Shown here one piece after another: positions 55,541 through 64,000 of a DNA stretch of 64,000 nucleotides (positions are counted from its first letter, which is position 1; each line of letters begins with the position of its first letter). The translations under genes were made by a program, and so were the position numbers. The stretch covers positions 76,170,252 through 76,234,251 of the forward strand of contig OZ026517.1 in the NCBI GenBank assembly GCA_964019695.1, read 5' to 3'. This stretch comes from Loripinus fragilis (taxonomy: Eukaryota > Mollusca > Bivalvia > Lucinida > Lucinidae). Under the pieces are notes generated by a model that saw only the letters and a list, made by a program, of their open reading frames with translations, did no database searches and had not been told where the DNA came from.

Positions 55541-58500
55541 GATAAATGTATACTCCATATTAACACATTAGTTGAAAATGTGGAAAATTGAGCATTTAAA
55601 ATAATGGTCAATTTCCCATAATATTTTCAAGTGTTCAAAACTTTACTCAAATTTTTCTTGATTTTTTTTTCATTGTTATCTAAAAAAGAAGATTATGTCA
55701 TGATCTATAAATAGCCTGTGGAGTAAAGGGCTATAATATAAAGTAGAAAAGTTTGTAATCAAAACTTAATTTTCTTACCCCTCAACCAAAAATATCATAT
55801 AGTTACTCAAAAGAGTCATGTCAGTGAGACAGTTCTTTTGAGTACCCTAAACATATTTGAAAATAAATGGGTAAGAAAATATTTTAATTTTACTTTGAAA
55901 TAAGATTGTCTTAACACTTTACTCCATTAGCTATTTTGAGATCATGAGATCATTTTCTATTTTTAGACAACATTGAAAAAATTCAAGAAAGAATTAAGGT
56001 AAGTTTTGAATTCTTTTGAAAATATTATGGAAAATGGAGCATTTGCTCTCAAAGAGCAAGTGCTCCATTTTCCATAATATTTTCAAATACATGATATTTC
56101 AAAAGCGTCAAAAGGCGCTATTATCGAGTAATGGGTTAATGTATCAACCTATGTATGCTGTTTCTTCATATTTTGTGCAAGATCCTTCAAGTGTCATAAC
56201 AATGGAACTGTGTACATTGTAGGCTTTCAGTGATTCCTGAAACATGCTTTTCTGGCCTTCTAAATATATTTCTTATCCTATATATCCTTTTCTCATGATC
56301 ATATAAATTAATTGCTTATTTTAATTTAGAAGGTAATCCATATTTCACTATGCTATGTATTTTATTAGTAGCAGGCTGTTACATTCTATAATGAAGGACA
56401 TTTAGTAAATGTGCATCATTCTATAACATCACCAGGGTTCGCACAGGCTTGAAAAGTACTTGAATTTAGAAGGCTTTCTTGAAAATCCTTGTAAATTAAA
56501 TCTGCCTTGAAAACTACTGGAAAACCACTCAAAACCCCTGAAAAGTCCTTGAATTCTACTATTTTCTGTAGGGCTTAGGACAGTTGATAAAGAGACCTAT
56601 ATCATTATAAAATTTTTGTGCCTTTATTTGATGCAATAAAGGCACAACAATTTATGCTTATTTTCTAATACTAATTTCTCCATTATCTCAGTTAAGCATT
56701 TCTGAAGTAGAATTTAACACTTAAATCTGTATTTTTCATTAACTTTTAGTCCTTGAAAACTGTAGGAAAGTCTTTTTAGAAGTCCTTGAAAAGTCCTTGA
56801 ATTTTACACAATCTTGCCTGTTTGAACCCTGATCACCCCTTTTGCACTCAGAAGGTCACACTGTGATAGTAATTGGTCCATTCTGAGTGCAATAGGGTAA
56901 ATTAAGGTAATTCTGAGTTCAGATTAGATCCAGACCACATAACATGGAGTTTTAAGTTGAACAACTATGTTACCCGAAGTGTTGTTCATCATCAGCATAG
57001 TGTAGTGCTGATTATAACTGTTAAAGTAAAATAATTGATGGAACCTGTGAGGTCTTACTGCATCCTTGTGTTCATACAAGGAACCAACTGTCTGATTAAT
57101 TTTGTGCACTTTTCTCAAATTGTTGAGCAATTATGAATGGATTTTCCGTCCCAGTTGAAAAAAACTACACTGTCACTTCTGCGACAAAATATTGCATCAA
57201 ATTTCTCATATGTATATAGGCACTTTGGTCAAAGGGACCTAAGACATTTTTTTTCAATTATTTTAGTAAATATTATTGTTTGATTTTTTCATCAGAATAA
57301 CAAGGGTTTTTTGACCAATATGACCCCCATGCTGGGGGCCTTGGAAGGCTGATGTGCTTTCCATTGGTAATTCTCATGAACAGACTCAATGAAACAGAGT
57401 CTGCTGTTTAATGTTAAATTTTGTAGGATCTCTCTTTTTCTGAGTGACTCCTTTTTGACAGATCATTTTGATTTTTTTTTCTCTGACTGATGCATAATTT
57501 CATTTTTCTGATTTTTCTTATTTTTAAATTTTTCTTTTGATGTAATGCTTTTTTATTTTTTTTAGCTGAAACTTTCTCCTTGTCAACAACTTTTCAGTCA
57601 TGTCTGGATGTTTTCTGGGTTGAACCAGTACTAAGCACAAGATTAATTGTCTTGCTCAAGGACAAAACATATTGCATATGGTGAGGCTCGGACCAGCGAC
57701 CTCAAGTCAGTCACTCTCCCACTGAGCCACTGCACACCTTGGATTTTATTTTGGAATACCTGATATATATTGTTACTTGAATCACACTTTTCCTTTTCAA
57801 TATCATTTAATCTGTCTTAACTAAAAAATTTTTTTCTTTTTTTTTCTTTATTTTTCTTTTGTTTAATTGTATTTATAAAGCAAAATGTTTTAAATTTTAA
57901 GAGTTAGGTTCTTAAATAACCTTGTTATTCAAAAGAATACAATGAGTATTTGATGGATGTAAATTGATCATTCACATACACTTGAGATTGCAGAAATGAC
58001 AGATAAATCAATTCATAAAAACACACAATTTGAGGGATGTGCTGGTAAATACTGTTGCAAGCTATGTATAGATTGTTCCTGAGTAAAGTACCAAATTGTG
58101 TTTTTTTTTCATGAATGCAACATTGCACATTGCTAAAGTAAGTCCATTGAGTTCATTGGAAATCATCGAGCCCTGTTAGGGCAGCTAATGGGAAAGTCAT
58201 AAATCTTAAGTCGGTAACTTAATCACCTGTCACAAAGCAGATGGGAGATTTTTCATGTCAGTCAAATCATCAGTCTAGCAGTCTCCTACTTTCATGTTTG
58301 CTCCGTATCTCCTCAACCTTTTGAGTGATTATCATCAAACTTCCCTCAAACAATCCACTTGATAAGTTGGTAAGTGTGTTGCCCCTGATTCAGCTACCCA
58401 GGCTCAAGGTCACAGTTCTAGGTCATAGGATTTACCCTTGAATTTTGTGTCTGCTCCATATCTCCTGAACCTTTAGAATTATTCTCATTAGACTTCACTC

Positions 58501-59601
58501 AAATATTCCCCTCATCAAGATGGTTTGCAGAACTCATGACTTGGCAGATAGACTCAAGGTCAAGGTCATACTTCAAGGTCTGGGATTTACCCTTCAATTT
58601 GGTGTTGGCTCATTATATCCCCTTTGAATGATTTTCATTAAACTTCATTCAAATGTTCTCCTCAGTGCATGAATCAGCTACCCATACTGGAGGTCACACT
58701 TCAAGGTCAAAAGATTCTGTTGGCGGAGTTTTAGCTATCTTCCAGACTGCTGTCTTGATAACTAAAAGACTAAGCTGATCAGGGCATTTGTTGTCTAACT
58801 CAGTTGAAGTTGTACTACATTCACAAGTTCCAGTCATTTTACCTATTACCACATTTCAATTTCTCCCTTAAATATTCTTAGCATGTACCACATCAGAAAT
58901 TCTCACTTCATTACTGTTAAGATTAAACTGTACCATATTTATTCCATACACATAAGTACTTTTTGGTTTGATTTGTACAACATTGGATTTCTTGCTTAGG
59001 TACTCTTCAAATTACCAGGTCTGCAGATAACAGTGTGTTCCTGAAAATTATTTTACTTATTTCTCAACAAAAGCATTTTGTTGTTGGGTTCTTCTAAACA
59101 GCTGATTATTACACTATCAATGCCTTAGACAAGTTCATAGAACTGCTTCTTTTCAACAGCTGACTGTTACATTATCAATGTCTTGGACAAGTTCATAGAA
59201 CTGCTTCTTTTCAACAGCTGATTGTTACACTATCAATGCCTTAGACAAATTCATAGAACTGTTTCTTTTCAACAGCTGATTGTTACATTATCAATGTCTT
59301 GGACAAGTTCAAAGAATTGTTTCTTCTCTATAGCTTTCTTGCACTATCAATGTCTTGGACAAGTTCATAGAATTGTTTCCTCTCTACAGCTGATACCTTT
59401 TCACTATCAAGGTCTTAGACAAGTTCAAAGAATTGTTTCTTCTATACAGCTTCCTTACGAAATCAATGTCTTGGACAAGTTCAAAGAATTGAGTCCTCTT
59501 CAACAGCTGTTCTTTACAGCATTAATGTCTTAGACAAGTTCATTGAATTGTTTTCTCTTATCAGCTTCCTTACACTGAAGTTTCAATGTCTTAGACTAGA
59601 T
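55541..59601. repeat. long tandem array, unit 5, cut by retrotransposon
   Basis: Collinear with units 3 and 4: both TTAA MITEs (younger at 55915-56135, TTAA at 55911-55914 and 56136-56139), CAGGGTTC element at 56433-56831, SINE relic, ~155-bp trio and minisatellite (59080-59601). It stops after TTAGACTAGAT, where the next 13 bp in other units (TGAAGATTGGTTT) are replaced by the retrotransposon tail. Confidence 0.9.
56433..56831. mobile_element. CAGGGTTC-type MITE, unit 5, collapsed palindrome
   Basis: ATCAC lies on both sides (56428-56432, 56832-56836). The central palindrome is shortened: GTGCCTTTATTTGATGCAAT runs directly into AAAGGCACAACAATTT, so most of both inner arms is deleted compared with units 3 and 4. 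Confidence 0.92.
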
Positions 59602-60390
59602 AGTAAGTAAGTAAGTAAGTAAGTAAAGTCTTTATTTAACGAGGGTAACAACATTTAGCAAACAATGGTACTAATCTTCCATGAGGCCCTCATATAAGAT
59701 ACAAATATATGTTACAATGATATACAATTTTTACAAAAATAAATAAATCAATCAAAATAAAATTACAGTATAAATGATACATAGAATAACAAATGTTCAT
59801 CATAATGACAATTTTTTGTAATAAGTGTATGAAGAAATGGTAGCAAAAGAGAAACTTCAACATTTCACAATATTTTAATGCTGAATATATCGTCCAATTC
59901 ATCCCATGAATTAGGAAATAAGAATCAGCACACCACAGGCAGTCTATACACTGCACATATGCAAATAGTTTTAGAATTTAGTTTCCATTTTTGGTATACA
60001 ATTCAAATATCTATACTTTATAGTAATGTTGCAATCTTGAGACTGCACATGATAAGAGTAGAGTGACATAGACTGGTAAAGCGGATACCTTTTGGTATTA
60101 CATGAATATGGCTGATTGAAGGAAAGTATCTATTTCATATTGGGTAAAATCACATTTCATCTCCCCACTCTTATCATACGCAAACTTTTTCAATGAGAAT
60201 TAATATACAAAACTGATATTTATCATAGTATCAACAATGAAATAAGCAAATATACAAATAGAAAATAGGAACAAAGTAGAGAATAATATTATCATTTTCA
60301 AAGATACAAATATTGAGTGATCATTTTCTTGTATCATAGATAGTATTACAAGCTCCTTATTCATTCATAATAAATCAAGTAATGGGTACA
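59602..60390 (-). mobile_element. 3' UTR and tetranucleotide tail of the retrotransposon
   Basis: AT-rich non-coding sequence between the ORF2 stop and the TTAC tail. AATAAA lies about 10 bases before the tail on the minus strand and may act as a polyadenylation signal. The tail (59602-59627) has about six TTAC units, the likely primer-recognition repeat for target-primed reverse transcription. Confidence 0.8.
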
Positions 60391-63300
60391 TCATTGTGTA
60401 AGCCATTTGATACATCTATTATGAAATGTTTCAGCGGTCTGGCTACTTTTAACATTATTTGGGAGACAGTTCCATATCAAACAGCCTGAGTAACGCATGC
60501 TGTGCTTAAAGCACTCCTTTTTGGGCAATGGGGGAATAAAACATCCTGAGGCTGATGATCTAAGATTTACTGACATGTTCATTTCATTTCTAAGTGAAAA
60601 ATTTTCAGAAATGTAAGAGGGTGTTAAGCCATTATAGACTTTGAACATAAATTTTGCTTTTCTTAGAAATAAACGATCATAAACAGATAAAATCTTTAGA
60701 GACTGCATTGCCTCATTGGAATCCTCTACATTGTAGTCAAGAATAACCCTACAAGCACGCTTTTGTAGTCTGAATATTTTCATTTTACTAGACTCACATG
60801 AATTGCCCCACACTATATTGCAGAAGTCAATATGAGGTTGGATATACGATTTATAGAATTGCACACGATGTGCTTGTGATAAATAATTCTTGATTTTTGA
60901 AAGAAGCCAGATATAGGATGATATTTTCTTACAAACACGCTTAACATGATCAGACCAATTTAAGTTGTTGTCTACACAGACTCCAAGTATTTTATCACTT
61001 GATATCATTTTAAGCATTTCATCCATATATTGAAGGTTGAGATTTGTGTTCTGTAACCTTAATCGTTTTTGGTTGGTAGTTACTAGCATTACTTTAGTTT
61101 TCACTGAATTTAATACCATGCCATTGTTTTTACACCAAATATGGAGTTGGTTTAATCCTTCTTGGAGATTTACCTCAATTGCTTCTAATGAAGTTTGGAT
61201 GTCATACAAAGTAGTATCATCGGCATAGAGATCTGCTGAAACGTTATCAACATAAAGTGGTAAATCATTAATGAAAAGCAAAAATAAGAGTGGTCCCAAA
61301 ATGGAACCTTGAGGGACACCACAAGTTACCTTTTCGAAATCAGATTTGCAATTATTAAGGGAGACCAATTGTCGTCTGTTTGTAAGATAGGTATCAAACC
61401 ACATAAGTGCTTCGCTGCTTATGCCATACAGTTTCAACTTTGACAAAAGAATTTGATGGTCAACTAGGTCAAAAGCCTTTTTAAAATCAACAAGTACAAT
61501 TCCTACTAGTTCTCCATTGTCCATGGCATTTAACCATGAATCAATCATGTGCACTAGAGCAGTTTCGCAAGAGTGCTGTGACCGAAAACCTGACTGGGTC
61601 CTATGTAATAAATTATTCTCATTAAGATAAACTGATAAACAGTCATGCACATGTTTTTCAAGGACTTTTGATAATACAGGTAGAATTGATATGGGACGAT
61701 AGTTATTAACATCATCATGTGGCCCATTTTTATGAAGTGGAGAAACTTTAGCTTCTTTCCATTTTCTTGGGAAAGTAGATTTATTGATACTTTGATTGCA
61801 TATGTAAGTAATGTCATCTGAAATGTATGGGGCTGCAAGTTTAAGTAATCGGGGCCCAACATTATCGGTACCAGTTGCCTTGCTTGTGTCCATGCCTGAA
61901 AGTAGTTTTAAGACTTTTTCTTTTTCTATGGGACTAATACTGAATGTAGTGTTTTCAGATAGCTTAGACTGACAGAAGTTTTTTAATTTTTCATGATTTT
62001 GGTTTAAAACTGGTTCTTTTATTTTTGCAGCAACATTAACGAAGAAATTATTAAATGCATTAGCAATATCTCTGGGATCCTCAGTGTGTATCCCATTGTT
62101 TTTGATAGATGAAATTGATGTTTTCCTGCATCCTTTCCTAGATCCAACCTCTTGAAAAAGTTTATATATACTACCTGGTTTGTCTTTATTGTTATCTATG
62201 TATGTCTGATATTGAGTTTTCTTTGCTTGTTTTATCATTTTATTAACTTTATTTCTCCATAATTTGTAGTCATTATTATTATCAAGTGATTTGTGCCTAT
62301 CCCTAGTCTTCATAGCATCTAGTATATCTGAAGTTAGCCAATCAGGTTGGGTTTTCCGTTTAACCCTGTGTTTTTTAATGGGTATATGTTTATCTACTAC
62401 TTCTAAAAATAGGTCGGTCCATGCTTCAAGTATATCATCAGGATCATCAAACAACTTGATGAGATCCCATGGTACTGCCTGAAGATCATTAATGAAATTA
62501 GCCTCATTAAAATGTTTAAATGATCTATAGGATATTGTGTAATGACTATCTTTGGGTGTATGATTATTTACTTTTCTTGTTACAAATACCGGAAAATGAT
62601 CACTCAATCCTATTTTAGGAACATGTACAGACTTGACATTTTCAGGAGAGTTAGAATATATGTGATCAATTAGGGATCTGCTTTCAGACGTTACCCGTGT
62701 AGGTTCAGAGACAAATTGATTTAACCCAAATGGCTCCATGTAATCATTCCAGACTCTCTTGATCTGACTGTCAAGTAAATTTCGGTTTATGTCCCCTAAT
62801 AAATAAATTTCTTTCTCTTCTTGCAAAACATTTTCTATAAAATCTTCAAAATATTCATTCCATTGCACAGTAGAATTTGGTGGCCTGTATATGTTACCTA
62901 TAAGAAAAGGTCTGCTTTTAGCTGGTTTGATTTCAACCCATATGCATTCAATATTTTTATGTTCTAAGTCTGATCTTCTGCTGCAACAGACCCCTTCCTT
63001 CACATAGACCAGTAAACCCCCTCCAGCATTTTCCAGTCTGTCACGCCTAAATGGATTTTGATAACCACTGATCTCAAATGGAGCATCTGGGTGTATCTCA
63101 TTTAATTTGGTCTCACTAATGCCTAAAGTATGGATAACATTGTGTTCATAGGTAAGTAGTAATTTCAACTGGTCTATTTTATTACTAAGTCCCTGAATGT
63201 TCAGATGCCCTATTCTAAAGCCTTTATCTTTAAATCCTAAGTTGAGTGCATTATTGGAAGTAGACTGGGATACACTAATGGAAGCCTGCAGGGAATCTTC

Positions 63301-63642
63301 CAACACAGATAAGCTCTCATTACTGCTTACTGAGGTGGTACTTGATAAGTGTGTATCAGATAATGTGTCTAGGTGATCAGACACCTGTTGAGACCCATGT
63401 GTAGCTGACTGCATGATATCATTAGAAAGTGTATCTGATGATATAGTCATATCAGAAAACTGATTACTATGATTGTGATTATTGCCAGGTGAAGTCTCAA
63501 AGTTAAAGCTGTTATCTGAAACATTCAAAACATGCATATTATCATCAACATATGTCACTGAGGGCCTCTGGAGAAGACTAGCATGAATATCCACATGATT
63601 AATAACAGATAAACCATTAACTGTTGAATCAGAATGATTCAT
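60391..63642 (-). CDS. ORF2: AP endonuclease and reverse transcriptase
   Basis: 1083 codons, intact. Residues 1-140 are Ser/Asn/Asp-rich linker. Residues 141-358 are an APE-type endonuclease with N148 (HLNI), E177 (SETK), D284/N286 (GDIN), D326 (LIDH) and S347-D348-H349 (GLSDH). The reverse transcriptase spans about 570-900, with NNYRPISILPVLSKVLEK (646-663), D719 in LVDFKKAFDLVDH, GVPQGSILGPLLF and catalytic LYADD (D808, D809). The C-terminal part has HIDFCNIVWG (937-946). These nick target DNA and copy element RNA at the nick. No RNase H domain is present, as in CR1/L2 types. The first ATG was used, but the frame stays open for 68 more codons upstream to a UAG at 63847-63849, so the true start may be earlier. 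Exact clade (L2, Crack, Daphne or CR1) is unresolved. Confidence 0.96.
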   Translation of the reverse strand: MNHSDSTVNGLSVINHVDIHASLLQRPSVTYVDDNMHVLNVSDNSFNFETSPGNNHNHSNQFSDMTISSDTLSNDIMQSATHGSQQVSDHLDTLSDTHLSSTTSVSSNESLSVLEDSLQASISVSQSTSNNALNLGFKDKGFRIGHLNIQGLSNKIDQLKLLLTYEHNVIHTLGISETKLNEIHPDAPFEISGYQNPFRRDRLENAGGGLLVYVKEGVCCSRRSDLEHKNIECIWVEIKPAKSRPFLIGNIYRPPNSTVQWNEYFEDFIENVLQEEKEIYLLGDINRNLLDSQIKRVWNDYMEPFGLNQFVSEPTRVTSESRSLIDHIYSNSPENVKSVHVPKIGLSDHFPVFVTRKVNNHTPKDSHYTISYRSFKHFNEANFINDLQAVPWDLIKLFDDPDDILEAWTDLFLEVVDKHIPIKKHRVKRKTQPDWLTSDILDAMKTRDRHKSLDNNNDYKLWRNKVNKMIKQAKKTQYQTYIDNNKDKPGSIYKLFQEVGSRKGCRKTSISSIKNNGIHTEDPRDIANAFNNFFVNVAAKIKEPVLNQNHEKLKNFCQSKLSENTTFSISPIEKEKVLKLLSGMDTSKATGTDNVGPRLLKLAAPYISDDITYICNQSINKSTFPRKWKEAKVSPLHKNGPHDDVNNYRPISILPVLSKVLEKHVHDCLSVYLNENNLLHRTQSGFRSQHSCETALVHMIDSWLNAMDNGELVGIVLVDFKKAFDLVDHQILLSKLKLYGISSEALMWFDTYLTNRRQLVSLNNCKSDFEKVTCGVPQGSILGPLLFLLFINDLPLYVDNVSADLYADDTTLYDIQTSLEAIEVNLQEGLNQLHIWCKNNGMVLNSVKTKVMLVTTNQKRLRLQNTNLNLQYMDEMLKMISSDKILGVCVDNNLNWSDHVKRVCKKISSYIWLLSKIKNYLSQAHRVQFYKSYIQPHIDFCNIVWGNSCESSKMKIFRLQKRACRVILDYNVEDSNEAMQSLKILSVYDRLFLRKAKFMFKVYNGLTPSYISENFSLRNEMNMSVNLRSSASGCFIPPLPKKECFKHSMRYSGCLIWNCLPNNVKSSQTAETFHNRCIKWLTQ

Positions 63643-63846
63643 AGTTTCACTATCATGTAATGATAAAACATTTTGGCTGTCAGTTTCGTTGATGTTACTT
63701 AAAGTTTCTATTCCAAGTGATACATCCAGCCTGTCACTATAACAAAAGCAGTCACTTGTATTGCATTCAGTACATACAGTATTTAAGAAAGAAAATCTGT
63801 TTTCACATGATACAGACTGGATTGAAATGGCATCATTGCCGATTTC
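63643..63846 (-). other. open linker between UAG and first ORF2 Met
   Basis: 68 sense codons in frame with both the zinc-knuckle protein and ORF2, including a Cys cluster (CTECNTSDCFCYSD). No in-frame ATG occurs before 63642 apart from none seen in this stretch, so if translated it would be reached by readthrough or non-AUG initiation. It could also be plain spacer. Confidence 0.6.
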
Positions 63847-63999
63847 CTATTTATTAAGGCATCGTCGCGATTTATGACCTTTAAATCCACAGTCATCGCA
63901 CTGCACTTGTCCCTTGTGTCTACACTCACGGGTTTCATGGTTTGTTTCCCCACATTTATAACATGGTACTGCATTGCCATTATTTGTGATCCTATTCTT
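63847..63999 (-). CDS. ORF1-like protein, C-terminal end, two CCHC zinc knuckles
   Basis: Fifty codons plus a UAG stop; the start is beyond the window. It encodes VPCYKCGETNHETREC and then VQCDDCGFKGHKSRRC, two consecutive Cys-x2-Cys-x4-His-x4-Cys zinc knuckles, then LNK and the stop. Such knuckles bind nucleic acid and are typical of the RNA-binding ORF1 or Gag-like protein of retroelements. The frame is the same as ORF2 (all codon starts share one phase), so a single UAG is all that separates the two. An overlapping 65-codon minus-strand frame at 63783-63980 is a shadow and was not annotated. Confidence 0.85.
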   Translation of the reverse strand, partial: KNRITNNGNAVPCYKCGETNHETRECRHKGQVQCDDCGFKGHKSRRCLNK

Positions 64000-64000
64000 A

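Larger units (their letters stand above)
59602..64000 (-). mobile_element. CR1/L2-type non-LTR retrotransposon, 5' end off window
   Basis: The element reads on the minus strand. Its 3' terminus is GTTAAATAAAGAC followed by TTTAC(TTAC)n, joining minisatellite sequence at 59601/59602. The 3' UTR is about 789 bp. Coding parts are an ORF1-like zinc-knuckle end (63847-63999) and an endonuclease-reverse transcriptase frame (60391-63642). A short 3' tandem tail instead of poly-A is usual in the CR1/L2 group. Complete catalytic motifs and no frameshift suggest a young, possibly active copy. The 5' end and the other target-site flank lie beyond 64000. Confidence 0.93.

Noticed and set aside
63783..63980. 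65-codon minus-strand frame upstream of ORF2
   Set aside because: It is an alternative phase over the zinc-knuckle sequence; the knuckle phase is the real one.

Overview
This window is repeat-dominated DNA of an animal genome, most likely a mollusc and probably a bivalve. It is AT-rich with poly-G/C runs and long microsatellites. It carries several tRNA-headed SINE copies, Helentron-like elements with minisatellite cores and GTCC-rich 5' ends, Penelope-like reverse transcriptase fragments, and a CR1/L2-type retrotransposon with a tetranucleotide tail. The bivalve assignment is an inference from repeat style. No host protein-coding gene could be supported anywhere in the 64 kb, and no rRNA, functional tRNA, CRISPR array or prokaryotic operon was seen.

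Layout. 1-2.15 kb is a ~167-bp tandem repeat interrupted by a SINE and by an 816-bp hAT-type element with a perfect 8-bp target duplication. 3.18-14.68 kb is a nest. A family called here Y is present as a plus copy (3.18-4.07 kb), a partial copy (4.64-4.88 kb) and a minus copy. The minus copy is split by a 520-bp foldback element (6.43-6.95 kb), a SINE (7.37-7.58 kb) and a 7-kb element, X (7.595-14.568 kb). X has ~50-bp inverted ends and is full of near-perfect GTCCCCGGGGAC palindromes. 15-20.7 kb holds SINEs of three families, fragments of at least three retrotransposon families, a (GT)n/poly-G tract and a Helentron remnant. 21.5-24.6 kb is a diverged tandem duplication whose units each carry an exon-like block with splice signals. 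A similar exon-like block follows at 25.9 kb. 20.9-34 kb is rich in short inverted-repeat transposons, several with intact target duplications (TTAA or 5 bp). 34.4-36.65 kb is a 56-bp minisatellite.

37.07-59.6 kb is a tandem array of five long units, each ending in a block of the same minisatellite. Removing identifiable insertions brings the units close to ~3.3 kb. Several insertions are present in some units and absent at the matching point in others, so the array holds its own empty-site controls. They give a relative order: the older TTAA MITE in units 2-5; the younger TTAA MITE and a 5-bp-TSD CAGGG element in units 3-5; then single-unit insertions of a Helentron-like element (unit 2), a Penelope-like 3' fragment (unit 3) and a second Helentron-like element (unit 4).

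59.602-64.000 kb is a non-LTR retrotransposon on the minus strand that runs off the right edge. It has an intact 1083-codon endonuclease/reverse transcriptase frame. Upstream, in the same frame and separated only by one UAG, is the end of an ORF1-like protein with two CCHC zinc knuckles. It is the only long intact coding sequence here and is inserted in the last minisatellite block. The window shows successive transposition and segmental duplication, not a set of cooperating host genes.
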